Source: CACIIZ01 sp045565285 (GTDB lineage: Bacteria > Pseudomonadota > Alphaproteobacteria > Rhodobacterales > Rhodobacteraceae). Taken from it: DNA of 64,000 bases. Both the position numbers and the translations under genes were made by a program. Positions 7,935-17,321 of the stretch are shown here, one piece after another (the first letter of the stretch is position 1; every line of letters starts with the position of its first letter). The notes beneath the pieces were generated by a model. That model was not told where the DNA came from. It made no database searches and worked only from the letters and a program-made list of their open reading frames with translations. Location of the stretch: contig JBJLFR010000032.1 in NCBI GenBank assembly GCA_045565285.1, positions 62,001 through 126,000 on the forward strand. Direction: 5' to 3'.

Positions 7935-8607
7935 ATGCAAATGAAAAAATTATATCACTTTTCTTTATCTCCATTTTGTAGAAAAATTAGGTTAATACTT
8001 GGAGAAAAAAAAATAGATATAGAATTAATTGAAGAAAGGTTCTGGGAAAAAAGAGCGCAGTTTCTCAAAATTAACCACTCAGGAGAAGTTCCTGTTTTTA
8101 TAGAAAATGATTTAATATTATCAGATAGTAATGCTATTACTGAATATTTAGAAGAAAAATATAATGGACCCCCCACTACTTCCTAATTCCCTAGAATTAA
8201 GAGCAGAATGTAGAAGATTATCTAATTGGTTTGACACTAAATTTCATAAAGAGGTTACTGAAAAAGTTTTATATGAAAGAGTTTATAAAAAAATTATGAA
8301 GACAGGTTATCCTAATAGTGAAAAAATAAAATCTGGGCTGAAAAGGTTAAGATTTCACCTAGACTACCTAAATTGGTTGCTAGAAAGAAGAAAATGGCTT
8401 GCGTGCGATTTACTTACAATTTGTGACTTTGCAGCTGCTTCTCACTTATCATCCTTGGATTACACAAACGATGTAAATTGGGATGATTTTCCAAACGTAA
8501 AAGATTGGTATTCTAAGATAAAATCTAGACCTACATTTAGGCCAATCCTAACTGATTTATTAGCAGGATTTATTCCTCCCGAACATTATAATGATCTAGA
8601 TTTTTGA
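7935..8607 (+). pseudogene. Glutathione S-transferase, frameshifted at a C6 run
   Basis: Two overlapping frames together make one GST. The first (7935-8186) has the thioredoxin-like N-terminal domain (SPFCRKIRLILGEKK, GEVPVFIENDLILSDSNAITEYLEEKY). The second (through 8607) has the helical C-terminal domain (LPNSLELRAECRRLSNWFD, LLTICDFAAASHLSSLDY). The break is in a run of six C at 8169-8174: five C would join them in frame into 223 residues, reading EEKYNGPPLLPNS. As written, translation ends at 8186. An assembly or sequencing indel, a real inactivation, or slippage are all possible; both halves look otherwise intact. queG follows 3 nt downstream. Confidence 0.85.
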
Positions 8608-8610
8608 AAA

Positions 8611-9669
8611 ATGAGTCCGCAATTAAAAAAAACTTTAAAAGAACAAATTTCTGATTTTGCTTATAAAGAAGGTTTATCAGATGTGAGATTTACAAACCCA
8701 ATAGTAGATCCAGAAGAATTTAAAAATTTTAAAATATTTATCAAAAAAGGGTATAATGGCCAGATGGCTTGGCTCAATAACAATATTAGTTGGAGAGGAA
8801 ATCCAAAACTTATGTGGAGAGATGTGGAAACCATAATTTTATTTGCTGAAAATTACTATAAAGGGGGAGATCCTTTGGATGGTCTGAAAAATAAAGACAA
8901 AGCAAATATATCTATCTATGCCAGAGGAAATGACTACCATGATATACTAAAAAAAAAATTAAAAAAAATTGCAGGCCATCTTGTTAAAATTGTAAATAAT
9001 AGTGAAGTCAAAGTTTTTGTTGATACTGCTCCCATTATGGAAAAACACTTAGCTCAGAAAGCTGGAATAGGATGGCAAGGAAAGCATACAAATATATTAT
9101 CAAAAAAGCTGGGTAATTGGATATTTTTAGGTTTAATTTTTACCAATATAAAATTTGAAATTGATGAGCCAGAACAAAATCATTGTGGAAATTGTAATAA
9201 GTGTATTGCAATATGTCCTACAAATGCTTTTATCTCACCTTATAAACTTGATGCAACAAAATGTATTTCATATTTAACAATTGAACATAAAGGACCTGTA
9301 GATGTTAAATTAAGATCATATTTAGGTAATAGAATTTTTGGTTGTGATGACTGTCTAGCGGTTTGTCCTTGGAATAAGTTTTCCAAAAAATCCCAAGAGT
9401 TAAAATATTCAGGTAATATAATAGATAATTTAGATTTAAACGAACTAGCACAACTTGATGAAAGTCAATTTAGAAAATTATTCAGAAAATCTCCAATAAA
9501 GCGTATTGGCAGAAATAGATTTGTAAGAAACGTACTTTATGCAATCGGAAATTCTGGAGATATGAAATTTGAAAAAACTTTATTTTTATTAATCAATGAT
9601 AATGATCCAACAGTAGCTGAAGCAGCTTTTTGGGCAATAAAAGAAATTAAAACAAATGTTAATAAATAA
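8611..9669 (+). CDS. queG: Epoxyqueuosine reductase QueG
   Basis: Cobalamin- and iron-sulfur-dependent enzyme for the last step of queuosine synthesis, reducing epoxyqueuosine in the tRNA anticodon. The 352 residues contain the catalytic-region motif VDTAPIMEKH (Asp138), GWQGKHTN and two ferredoxin-like clusters (Cys192, 195, 198, 202 and Cys245, 248, 252 with Cys218). A HEAT-like C-terminal segment follows (ALYAIGNSGD, DPTVAEAAFWAI). It closely follows the GST gene and its end overlaps the next gene by 14 nt, suggesting one transcript. Confidence 0.96.
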   Translation: MSPQLKKTLKEQISDFAYKEGLSDVRFTNPIVDPEEFKNFKIFIKKGYNGQMAWLNNNISWRGNPKLMWRDVETIILFAENYYKGGDPLDGLKNKDKANISIYARGNDYHDILKKKLKKIAGHLVKIVNNSEVKVFVDTAPIMEKHLAQKAGIGWQGKHTNILSKKLGNWIFLGLIFTNIKFEIDEPEQNHCGNCNKCIAICPTNAFISPYKLDATKCISYLTIEHKGPVDVKLRSYLGNRIFGCDDCLAVCPWNKFSKKSQELKYSGNIIDNLDLNELAQLDESQFRKLFRKSPIKRIGRNRFVRNVLYAIGNSGDMKFEKTLFLLINDNDPTVAEAAFWAIKEIKTNVNK

Positions 9670-10534
9670 ATTGTTGATTTTTGGTTATGGTTATTGTGCA
9701 AAAGCATTAATTTCAAGATTAATAAACAAAAAAAATAAAATTTTAGTGGTATCAAGAAACAAACAAAATATTGATAAACTGAATAAAGAAGGTATAAAAG
9801 CTTGTGAATGGTTAAACGAAGATGTTGTAAAACATTATATAAATTCATCACATACCATTTTAATTACAGTACCTCCATGTAATTTTATAGATCCAGTCGA
9901 AGAAAAATTTGCAAGATTTTTTATTCAACCTAAAAATAAAATTAGACTAATTTATCTTTCTTCTACAGGTGTTTATGGTGATCACAAAGGTGCATGGGTT
10001 AATGAAAATTCAAAACTAAAACCAACTACAGAATTAGGCAAATGGCGTCTAAATGCGGAAAAAAAGTGGTTATCTTTTGCAAAATTAAATAATCTTCCTA
10101 TCTCAATCTTAAGACTCTCTGGTATTTATGGTCCTGAGAGAAGCACTTTTAATAGGATAGAAAATAAATCATTTAAAATTGTTAGAAGTCCAGAGCTTTT
10201 TTTTTCAAGAATTCATATAGATGATATTGTGACCATAATTTTGAAATTTCTTGAACGAGAAAACATAAATGGAATTTATAATTTATCAGATAATTTGCCT
10301 GCTACATCAGAGTCACTTTATCTGGAAACGTATAAATTATTAAATTTAAAACCACCCGATCCTAAAAACCTTAATGAATTAAATTTATCAAAGGCAGCAT
10401 TAGGTTTTTTTTCTGAATCCAAAAAAGTAAAAAATAACAAGTTAGTAAATGATTTGGGATATAAATTTATACATCCTGACTATATTTCTGGCCTGAAAGA
10501 TATATACAAAAAAATAAAATCAAAAAAAATTTAA
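9656..10534 (+). CDS. NAD(P)-binding epimerase/reductase, YeeZ-like
   Basis: Single-domain Rossmann protein of the NAD-dependent epimerase superfamily, 292 residues. It has an N-terminal FGYGYCAKAL nucleotide-binding loop, IYLSSTGVYGDHKGAWVNE (SSTGVYG motif), LRLSGIYGPERS and RIHIDDI. This is the pattern of YeeZ-type proteins, whose substrate is unknown. The order GST-queG-YeeZ-like is seen in alphaproteobacteria, and the 14-nt overlap with queG supports cotranscription. It ends 4 nt inside the convergent L,D-transpeptidase gene. No specific substrate can be proposed. Confidence 0.8.
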   Translation: MLINKLLIFGYGYCAKALISRLINKKNKILVVSRNKQNIDKLNKEGIKACEWLNEDVVKHYINSSHTILITVPPCNFIDPVEEKFARFFIQPKNKIRLIYLSSTGVYGDHKGAWVNENSKLKPTTELGKWRLNAEKKWLSFAKLNNLPISILRLSGIYGPERSTFNRIENKSFKIVRSPELFFSRIHIDDIVTIILKFLERENINGIYNLSDNLPATSESLYLETYKLLNLKPPDPKNLNELNLSKAALGFFSESKKVKNNKLVNDLGYKFIHPDYISGLKDIYKKIKSKKI

Positions 10535-11112
10535 ATCAAACGAACTGGTGTACCTATTTTTACAAAATTAAAAAGTTCTTCAATATGCTCATTATAAAGT
10601 CCAATACATCCTGAAGAGCTTTGCCTACCAATTTTTCTTGTATCTGAAGTCCCATGTATTCTAAAATTTGGCCAACTCAGGTATAAAGCATGCGTTCCTA
10701 AAGGGTTGTCTGGTCCAGGTGGCATATATTTAGGTAATTGAGGATCTCTTTTTCTCATAGATTCTGTAGGTCTCCAATCAGGTCCAACTACTTTTTGAAC
10801 TACTTTGGTATAACCTGTACGAGTTAATTCAGGAGTTAATGGCACAGAGGTAGGATAAATTTTATAAATATTCTTTTCCCCAAACCAAAAATGAAGACAT
10901 TTAGATTTTGTGTCAGACAAAATCGCTCCATTTTTAATAGATTTAAAATGATCCTGCCATTTTTGATAACTATAGCTAGAAATATTATGTAATGTTTTAC
11001 CGCTATTAGTTTTTTTTACAGCATGTTGGGCTATTGAATTATTATAGGGATAAACACAAAAACCTAAACATATTGATCCTAAAATAAAGTTTCTTCTATT
11101 ATACATAACCAC
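10531..11112 (-). CDS. L,D-transpeptidase (YkuD family)
   Basis: Periplasmic enzyme that makes 3-3 peptidoglycan cross-links or anchors proteins to peptidoglycan. The 193 residues begin with a twin-Arg-like and hydrophobic signal region (NRRNFILGSICLGFCVY). The YkuD domain has the catalytic pair His153 (FRIHGTS) and Cys169 (SSSGCIGLYN), and PLGTHALYLSWPNFRIHGT is typical of the Rhizobiales/ErfK-like group. It is one of two such genes in 2 kb, the other at 11735-12265, with a CAP lipoprotein gene between them. Confidence 0.93.
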   Translation of the reverse strand: MVMYNRRNFILGSICLGFCVYPYNNSIAQHAVKKTNSGKTLHNISSYSYQKWQDHFKSIKNGAILSDTKSKCLHFWFGEKNIYKIYPTSVPLTPELTRTGYTKVVQKVVGPDWRPTESMRKRDPQLPKYMPPGPDNPLGTHALYLSWPNFRIHGTSDTRKIGRQSSSGCIGLYNEHIEELFNFVKIGTPVRLI

Positions 11113-11214
11113 TGATACAATTACATTTAAACTATTTCAATACTTTTAGTAATTTTTTTTTGTATGTTTTACAATTTTATCATATATCAGAAAATTATGA
11201 TAAATTTTCTATTC

Positions 11215-11721
11215 ATGCAAATGCGTTATATTTTTTTTACTTCAATTATTTTATTTAGTTTTGGTTGTGTCTCTAATAATGAAGATATTTATAAGGGCAA
11301 TGAATATTCTGGCAGGATAGAAAATTTTGACCCTATTGAAATAAGAAAGAGACATTTAGATTATCTAAATGCTTTAAGACAGGAAAGAGGTCTGGAAAAC
11401 CTTGAAATCTCTAACTCTCTAAATTCCAGTGCAGCAACACATGCAAGAGATATTTTTAAACAGCAAAGGGCCTGGAATTTTGGCTCTGACGGTTCTTCTC
11501 CTCAGAAAAGAGCAGAGGTATCAGGTTTCACAGGAGTAGTTACTGGGGAAAATGTATCCGAAACTTATGAAGGTGAGTTTTTAGTATTACAAGTTTGGCT
11601 CAAGAATTCTTTTTCTAGGAGCATTTTGCTAAACAAAGAATCTACTCTTCTTGGTTTAGGTTGGTATCAACAAGATAATGGTAAAATTTGGTGGGTTCAA
11701 GTTTTGGGTTTTAAAAAATAA
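11215..11721 (+). CDS. CAP/SCP-domain lipoprotein
   Basis: Predicted exported lipoprotein: a hydrophobic start (MRYIFFTSIILFSFGC) ends in a lipobox-like LFSFGC, followed by a CAP (SCP/PR-1/allergen V5) domain. Its motifs are YLNALRQERGL, ATHARDIF (His of the CAP cavity), GENVSE and WWVQVLGF. The frame can start at 11164, but ATG at 11215 or 11221 gives a proper signal sequence. Length is about 167-169 residues, one domain. Function of bacterial CAP proteins is mostly unknown; the neighbours are both L,D-transpeptidases, so an envelope role is plausible. Confidence 0.85.
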   Translation: MQMRYIFFTSIILFSFGCVSNNEDIYKGNEYSGRIENFDPIEIRKRHLDYLNALRQERGLENLEISNSLNSSAATHARDIFKQQRAWNFGSDGSSPQKRAEVSGFTGVVTGENVSETYEGEFLVLQVWLKNSFSRSILLNKESTLLGLGWYQQDNGKIWWVQVLGFKK

Positions 11722-11734
11722 TAATAAAAAATTT

Positions 11735-12265
11735 TTAATTTGTAATGAAAATGGGAGTATTTTCATTAATTAAATAATAAATTTCTTCAATTTCTTTGTC
11801 TGTAACAGCTATGCATCCCTCAGTCCAATCGAAAAAGAAGTGTTTAAGAAAATTTTTTGGTCCACCATGAATAAAAATATCTTTTCCAGGACTAAAACCA
11901 TTTTTTTCTGCATATATTTTATCTTGTTTGTTCGGATAACTTATACCTAAACTTTTATGAAAAGCGCTATTTGGATTTTTGTGAGTTATCCAATAATTAC
12001 CTTCAGGAGTTTTTCCATCCCCCTCTTTTCTTTTATGCCCCTTTGGATCAAACCCAAGTCTTATTAAATATGATTTTAAAGGTTTTTTTTTATAGAATAA
12101 AGTCATCCGCCTCTTTGATTTCCAAACTACTATAAGGTCAACTTTATTATTTTTTATATTGGCTCTAACTGGTTTTGCAAAAATACTGAAACTAGGATAT
12201 GATATAATCGTAGTAAATGTTGCGATTATTTTTATTAATGCTTTTCTTTTACTTATTTTTTTCAA
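11735..12265 (-). CDS. L,D-transpeptidase (YkuD/YafK-like)
   Basis: Second predicted peptidoglycan L,D-transpeptidase, 176 residues with an N-terminal basic and hydrophobic export segment (residues 5-30). The domain carries GDGKTPEGNYWI, FIHGGP (His133) and TEGCIAVTDKEI (Cys151), the catalytic His/Cys arrangement of the YafK/DpaA-like branch. It could cut or form meso-DAP links; members include DpaA, which removes lipoprotein from peptidoglycan. It is convergent with the CAP gene (13 nt apart) and 24 nt downstream of rlmN on the same strand. Confidence 0.9.
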   Translation of the reverse strand: MKKISKRKALIKIIATFTTIISYPSFSIFAKPVRANIKNNKVDLIVVWKSKRRMTLFYKKKPLKSYLIRLGFDPKGHKRKEGDGKTPEGNYWITHKNPNSAFHKSLGISYPNKQDKIYAEKNGFSPGKDIFIHGGPKNFLKHFFFDWTEGCIAVTDKEIEEIYYLINENTPIFITN

Positions 12266-12289
12266 TGGATACCTTTAGCATTAAATAAT

Positions 12290-13420
12290 TTATTTTAAGG
12301 AAGCATTTGTTTTTACAGAACTGGATTTTAGTTGACCACATGCAGCCATTATATCAACTCCTCTTGGCTTTCTAACAGGTGAAGAGTACCCAGCCTTTTT
12401 AATAAAATTTGCAAAAATTTCTACAGCTTTAGGATCAGAAGTTTTGTATTTTGAACCAGGCCAAGGATTAAAAGGAATAAGGTTAATTTTGGAAGGAATG
12501 TTTTTTATCAATTTAACTAGTCTTCTAGCATCATCAATTGAATCATTTACTTTGCTAAGCATTACATATTCAAAAGTAATTCTTTCGGTGTTACTTAGGC
12601 TTGGATAGCTTTTTAGCGTAGAAATCAATTCATGAATATTCCATTTTTTGTTTATGGGTACTAAAGTATCTCTAATTTCATCAGTAGTTCCATGAAGGCT
12701 TATTGCTAGTAGACAACCTATTTCAGAACTTACTTTGTGTATATATGGCACCACACCAGAAGTAGAGAGAGTTATTTTTTTTCTTGATATGGAAAGACCC
12801 TCATTATTCATTACTATCTTTAAACTTTTTTTTATATTTTCAAAATTATACAGTGGTTCACCCATACCCATAACAACAATATTAGAAACAACTCTTTTTG
12901 AAGAACTATTTTTTTTTCCTCCCCAGTCATACAGATCATCTTTTACAGCTGTTATTTGCCCTACAATCTCATATGGCTCCAAATTTCTTACTAATTTTTG
13001 GGTTCCTGTATAACAAAAGGAGCAATTTAGAGTACATCCTATTTGCGAGGATATACAAATAGTTCCTCTGTTATCTTCAGGAATAAATACTGTTTCAAAT
13101 TTTCCAAAATTTTCTGATTTGAATAGATACTTCCTTGTCCCATCTTTACTTATCTGTTTATCTATAATTTCAGGTCGAAAAATTGAAAAATTATCATATA
13201 ACAGGCCTCTAAATTCTTTTGAAAGATTAGTCATTTGATCAAAACTTTTTTTACCATGAGCATGAATCCAACTGAATAACTGTTGCTCCCTCATTGATAT
13301 TTCTTTCTTTTCTACACCCAGTCTAGTAAGTGTTTGAGAGAGTTCATATTTAGATAATCCTAGGAGATTTATCTTAGGCTTCATTTTCAATTTAATTGGG
13401 GAATTATTAGTATTATCCAT
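12290..13420 (-). CDS. rlmN: 23S rRNA (A2503-C2)/tRNA (A37-C2) methyltransferase RlmN
   Basis: Radical SAM enzyme that methylates C2 of A2503 in 23S rRNA and A37 in some tRNAs. The 376 residues contain the iron-sulfur motif CTLNCSFC (Cys129, 133, 136). The two cysteines corresponding to E. coli Cys118 and Cys355 are present as Cys122 (GTICISS) and Cys361 (MAACGQL). VVMGMGEPLYN, ITLSTSGVVP and LAISLHG are family hallmarks. It is followed by the YafK-like gene and preceded by the IalB-like gene on the same strand. Confidence 0.97.
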   Translation of the reverse strand: MDNTNNSPIKLKMKPKINLLGLSKYELSQTLTRLGVEKKEISMREQQLFSWIHAHGKKSFDQMTNLSKEFRGLLYDNFSIFRPEIIDKQISKDGTRKYLFKSENFGKFETVFIPEDNRGTICISSQIGCTLNCSFCYTGTQKLVRNLEPYEIVGQITAVKDDLYDWGGKKNSSSKRVVSNIVVMGMGEPLYNFENIKKSLKIVMNNEGLSISRKKITLSTSGVVPYIHKVSSEIGCLLAISLHGTTDEIRDTLVPINKKWNIHELISTLKSYPSLSNTERITFEYVMLSKVNDSIDDARRLVKLIKNIPSKINLIPFNPWPGSKYKTSDPKAVEIFANFIKKAGYSSPVRKPRGVDIMAACGQLKSSSVKTNASLK

Positions 13421-13452
13421 AATAAAAAAATTATTAGTTTTTCTTTATTTAA

Positions 13453-14007
13453 TTACTTACAAACTTTTTGAAGCCTTTCAATAGCTTTTGTAAATCCAGC
13501 TAGTTCAAAGGTATCTTTAGTAATAGTTCCTCGATGTGATTCGGCTTCCATTATTGCTTTATTTCCAACTTTTAAATATTCGATAAGATTTTCGTCATCA
13601 TGAACTTGTGTCCAAGCCCAATTTTTCTCTTCAGATTCTTTAGGCTTAGGCGAAGCTAAAAATACAATTTTTTTATTATTATCAATTTTAAGAATAAATT
13701 TACCACCAATTTTTAAAGGATAACCCGCACTAAATGAAGCAACAAATCCAACTGGACTAGATGTATTTTTTTGAACAAATAATTTCCCTCTTTCACGATT
13801 AACACTAGAAAGTTTTTCCCCGTTTCTAAATGCTTCATCTTTTATAGATTGAGAAACAATAAAACAATTTTTTTTATCATTTGGATAAAAAACACTCCAT
13901 GCTTTCTCACTTGCAGACATACGTAATTCTTCTTGGGAACTAACGATATTCGAAGAAATTAGAATTGATATAAATATCAAAATACCTTGAAAAAATTTTT
14001 TTTTCAT
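13453..14007 (-). CDS. Invasion-associated locus B (IalB) family protein
   Basis: Exported protein of 184 residues with a clear signal peptide (MKKKFFQGILIFISILISSNIVSS). The mature part fits the IalB family by pattern: PVGFVASFSAGYPLKIGGKFILKID, then KKIVFLASP, and conserved Cys near both ends (CFIVSQSI and the C-terminal QKVCK). The name comes from a Bartonella invasion gene, but the family is widespread in free-living alphaproteobacteria and its role is unknown. It sits 32 nt upstream of rlmN. Confidence 0.75.
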   Translation of the reverse strand: MKKKFFQGILIFISILISSNIVSSQEELRMSASEKAWSVFYPNDKKNCFIVSQSIKDEAFRNGEKLSSVNRERGKLFVQKNTSSPVGFVASFSAGYPLKIGGKFILKIDNNKKIVFLASPKPKESEEKNWAWTQVHDDENLIEYLKVGNKAIMEAESHRGTITKDTFELAGFTKAIERLQKVCK

Positions 14008-14114
14008 AAAATACCATAAATTAAAATTGCCTATTTCATGGAGAATATAGTTGAAATTATAAAAATTAATAGTATGAAAATGGTATTAATCATTTTTTCA
14101 TTTGGAATTGCTCA

Positions 14115-15143
14115 TTGATACCAGAAAGGTTAGTAGAAGTTTACAGAGGTGATTTAGTAGAATCTAGTCATTTTGGCCATGTTGTTATATCAAATAACTT
14201 AGGAGAAATAATTGAATATTGGGGAAACCCAGAAACCATTATTTATCCTAGATCTTCATGTAAAATTATTCAAGCATTACCATTATTAGAAATGGGTTCA
14301 GCAAGACAATTTTCTCTTAATGAAAAACATTTAGCTTTGGCGTGCGCCTCCCATAGTGGAGGTGAAATTCATTTAGATGTTGCAAAAAACTGGCTTCAAA
14401 AAATAGGACTCTACGAAAAAGATTTACTTTGTGGATGTCACTCACCGTATGACAGAATTCAATCAATTAAATTAAAAAAAAATAAAGAAAGTCCCTCTCA
14501 ACTTCATAATAATTGTTCAGGAAAGCATTTAAGTTTCTTGACTATTTCTAAAGCATTTTTTCATGAAGATGAATATAGGGCAGATTATATTGATATTAAT
14601 CATCCTGTACAACAAATTGTAAAAAAAACTTTTGAGGAAATTACTGGATTTCAAAACTCTATTTATGCTTTAGATGGTTGTAGTGCTCCAAATTTTGCGT
14701 GTTCAATTAAATCTTTGGCTAAAGCAATGGCTGTTTTTGCAAATCCAACAAAATTGGATAGGAATAGAAAAAAATGTATTGAAAAACTAAAACAAGCAGT
14801 TTTAAGTCATCCAGAGCTGATTGCAGGAGAAGAGCGTTTATGTACTAAAATAATAAAAAAATTAAATGGTCGCCTTATTGTTAAAGTTGGAGCAGAAGGC
14901 GTTTATACTGCAATATTATTAGATAAGGGTTTGGGCATTGCATTAAAAATTTGTGATGGATCAAAAAAAGCAGCAGAATGTTTAATAGTTACATTATTGA
15001 TAAGGCTTGGCTATTTAAAACAAGATGATGAAGATTTTATTAACTATTTAAATATTCCTATTTATAATTGGTCAAAAATGAAAACTGGTATTATCAAAGC
15101 AAGTAGTCAGATATGGGAGGAAGGAAAACTTTTAAGAGTATAA
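14115..15143 (+). CDS. L-asparaginase, PF06089 (Rhizobium AnsA) type
   Basis: Hydrolyses asparagine to aspartate and ammonia; this thermolabile family is unrelated to E. coli asparaginases. The 342 residues show PRSSCKIIQALPLLE, LACASHSGGEIH, HNNCSGKHLSFL and VGAEGVYTAILLDKGLGIALK, all hallmark segments with conserved Ser/Lys and Cys. The start is TTG at 14115, with GGA 8 nt upstream. It is divergent from the IalB-like gene and precedes the leu genes on the same strand by 79 nt. Confidence 0.92.
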   Translation: MIPERLVEVYRGDLVESSHFGHVVISNNLGEIIEYWGNPETIIYPRSSCKIIQALPLLEMGSARQFSLNEKHLALACASHSGGEIHLDVAKNWLQKIGLYEKDLLCGCHSPYDRIQSIKLKKNKESPSQLHNNCSGKHLSFLTISKAFFHEDEYRADYIDINHPVQQIVKKTFEEITGFQNSIYALDGCSAPNFACSIKSLAKAMAVFANPTKLDRNRKKCIEKLKQAVLSHPELIAGEERLCTKIIKKLNGRLIVKVGAEGVYTAILLDKGLGIALKICDGSKKAAECLIVTLLIRLGYLKQDDEDFINYLNIPIYNWSKMKTGIIKASSQIWEEGKLLRV

Positions 15144-15222
15144 TTTATTAATTGATGTATTTTAATTTAATTTATGATATGCCGAGTTAATTTAAAATTT
15201 ATGAAAATGAAGGTGAATTATT

Positions 15223-16629
15223 ATGTTAGAAAGTAAAACACTTTATGACAAAATTTGGGAAGATCATCTAATATCAGAAGATGATGATGGTACTTCTCTT
15301 CTATATGTTGATAGACACCTAGTGCATGAAGTTACTAGTCCTCAAGCCTTTGAGGGATTAAGAATGTCAAATCGAATAGTAAGAGCACCAGAGAAAACTA
15401 TTGCAGTTCCTGACCATAATGTTCCAACAACTTTAGATAGAGAAGAAGGTATTTCAAATAAAGAAAGTAGGATACAAGTTGAAGCATTAGATAAAAATGC
15501 TATTGATTTTGGAATTAATTATTATCCTGTAAATGATATAAGGCAGGGAATTGTTCATATCATAGGACCGGAGCAAGGGTGGACTTTGCCAGGAATGACA
15601 ATAGTTTGTGGTGACAGCCACACAGCCACACACGGAGCTTTTGGTGCATTAGCTCATGGAATTGGCACGAGTGAAGTGGAACACGTTTTAGCTACACAAA
15701 CATTAATTCAAAAAAAATCAAAAAATATGAAAGTTGAAGTTAATGGTACTCTTGGTTTAGGCGTAACTGCTAAAGATGTAACATTATCAATTATTGGTGA
15801 AACTGGCACAGCGGGGGGAACTGGGCACGTCATAGAATATGCAGGATCTGTAATATCAAATCTATCTTTAGAAGGTAGGATGACAGTTTGTAATATGGCA
15901 ATTGAAGGTGGAGCAAGGGCTGGATTAATTGCACCAGATCAAAAAACATTTGATTATGTAAGAGGAAGACCACATGCTCCAAAAGGTTCAAATTGGGAAA
16001 TAGCTCTTAATTCATGGAAACAACTTTATTCAGATAATGATAGTAAATTTGATAAACTAGTAATTATTGATGGAAATAAAATTGCTCCTGTAGTTACATG
16101 GGGTACAAGCCCAGAAGATGTTTTACCTATAAATGAAATTATTCCAAACCCCAATGATTTTGATGTACAAAAAAAACAAGCAGTTGAAAGATCTCTTGAT
16201 TATATGGGTTTATTCCCAGGTCAAAAATTAGAGGAAGTAAAAATTGATACTGTTTTTATAGGTTCGTGCACTAATGGTAGAATTGAAGACTTGAGAGAAG
16301 TAGCCAAAATTATGGAAGGAAAAAAAGTAAAAGAAGGAATAAGAGCTATGATAGTTCCAGGTTCAGGTCTTGTTAGGGAGCAGGCTGAAGAAGAAGGTAT
16401 AGCACAGAAATTAAAGGAAGCTGGATTTGAGTGGCGATTAGCGGGTTGTTCTATGTGCTTGGCTATGAATCCAGATCAATTAAGTCCTGAAGAAAGATGT
16501 GCAGCTACTTCAAATAGGAATTTTGAAGGAAGGCAAGGAAGACGTGGTAGAACCCATCTTATGAGCCCTGCCATGGCAGCAGCAGCAGCTATTACTGGTC
16601 ACTTAACTGACGTACGAAATCTATTATAG
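15223..16629 (+). CDS. leuC: 3-isopropylmalate dehydratase, large subunit
   Basis: Aconitase-family enzyme of leucine biosynthesis, isomerising 2- to 3-isopropylmalate with LeuD. The 468 residues include VPDHNVPTT, CGDSHTATHGAFG and the [4Fe-4S] ligands in IGSCTNGR and GCSMCLAMN. An AAGGTG site lies 8 nt before the ATG. It heads the cluster leuC-leuD-leuB-asd (15 nt to leuD). leuA is not in the window. No leucine-rich leader peptide was seen in the 79 nt upstream. Confidence 0.98.
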   Translation: MLESKTLYDKIWEDHLISEDDDGTSLLYVDRHLVHEVTSPQAFEGLRMSNRIVRAPEKTIAVPDHNVPTTLDREEGISNKESRIQVEALDKNAIDFGINYYPVNDIRQGIVHIIGPEQGWTLPGMTIVCGDSHTATHGAFGALAHGIGTSEVEHVLATQTLIQKKSKNMKVEVNGTLGLGVTAKDVTLSIIGETGTAGGTGHVIEYAGSVISNLSLEGRMTVCNMAIEGGARAGLIAPDQKTFDYVRGRPHAPKGSNWEIALNSWKQLYSDNDSKFDKLVIIDGNKIAPVVTWGTSPEDVLPINEIIPNPNDFDVQKKQAVERSLDYMGLFPGQKLEEVKIDTVFIGSCTNGRIEDLREVAKIMEGKKVKEGIRAMIVPGSGLVREQAEEEGIAQKLKEAGFEWRLAGCSMCLAMNPDQLSPEERCAATSNRNFEGRQGRRGRTHLMSPAMAAAAAITGHLTDVRNLL

Positions 16630-16644
16630 TAAAAGGATAATTAT

Positions 16645-17250
16645 ATGGAAAAATTTACTGAAGTAAGGTCTGTGGCAGCTCCACTTCCTTTAATAAATAT
16701 TGATACTGATATGATTATTCCAAAACAATTTCTAAAAACTATTAAAAGATCTGGATTGGGTAAAAATTTATTTGATGAAATGCGATATGACCAGTCAGGT
16801 AACGAGATTAAAGAATTTGTTCTTAATCAAGCAAAATATAAAGATACAAATATTCTTGTAGCAGGTGATAATTTTGGCTGTGGCTCTTCAAGAGAACATG
16901 CTCCTTGGGCTTTATTAGATTTCGGAATAAAAGTTGTTATTTCCACAAGCTATGCAGACATTTTTTTTAATAATTGTTTTAAGAATGGAATCTTACCTAT
17001 CATTTTACCAAAAAAAGAAAGAGATTTATTAATGGATGATGCTCTGAAAGGTTCAAATTCTATATTGACCATAAATTTAGAAAAACAAGAAATTAATAGG
17101 CCTGATGGGAGTATTATCACATTTGAGGTTGATCAATTTAAAAAAAAATGTCTATTAAATGGATTGGATGATATAGAACTTACAATGAAAAAATTTGATA
17201 AAATTGAATCATTTGAAGATTTATATTTTCAAAAATTCCCATGGGTTTGA
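16645..17250 (+). CDS. leuD: 3-isopropylmalate dehydratase, small subunit
   Basis: Swivel-domain partner of LeuC. The 201 residues contain NIDTDMIIPKQFLKTI near the N-terminus and the conserved NFGCGSSREHAPWALLDFG loop in the middle, followed by SYADIFFNNCFKNGILPI. Length equals E. coli LeuD (201). It lies 15 nt after leuC with an AAAAGGA site and 71 nt before leuB, so it is probably in the same operon. Confidence 0.98.
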   Translation: MEKFTEVRSVAAPLPLINIDTDMIIPKQFLKTIKRSGLGKNLFDEMRYDQSGNEIKEFVLNQAKYKDTNILVAGDNFGCGSSREHAPWALLDFGIKVVISTSYADIFFNNCFKNGILPIILPKKERDLLMDDALKGSNSILTINLEKQEINRPDGSIITFEVDQFKKKCLLNGLDDIELTMKKFDKIESFEDLYFQKFPWV

Positions 17251-17321
17251 TAATAGGTCATTTATCTTAAAATTTAAAAGATTTATTTTTTCATAATAAG
17301 AATTTAGAAAGGATAGTTTTT

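Noticed and set aside
15144..15222. Leucine attenuator or leader peptide before leuC
   Set aside because: No Leu-rich mini-frame or paired stem-loops were visible in the 79 nt.
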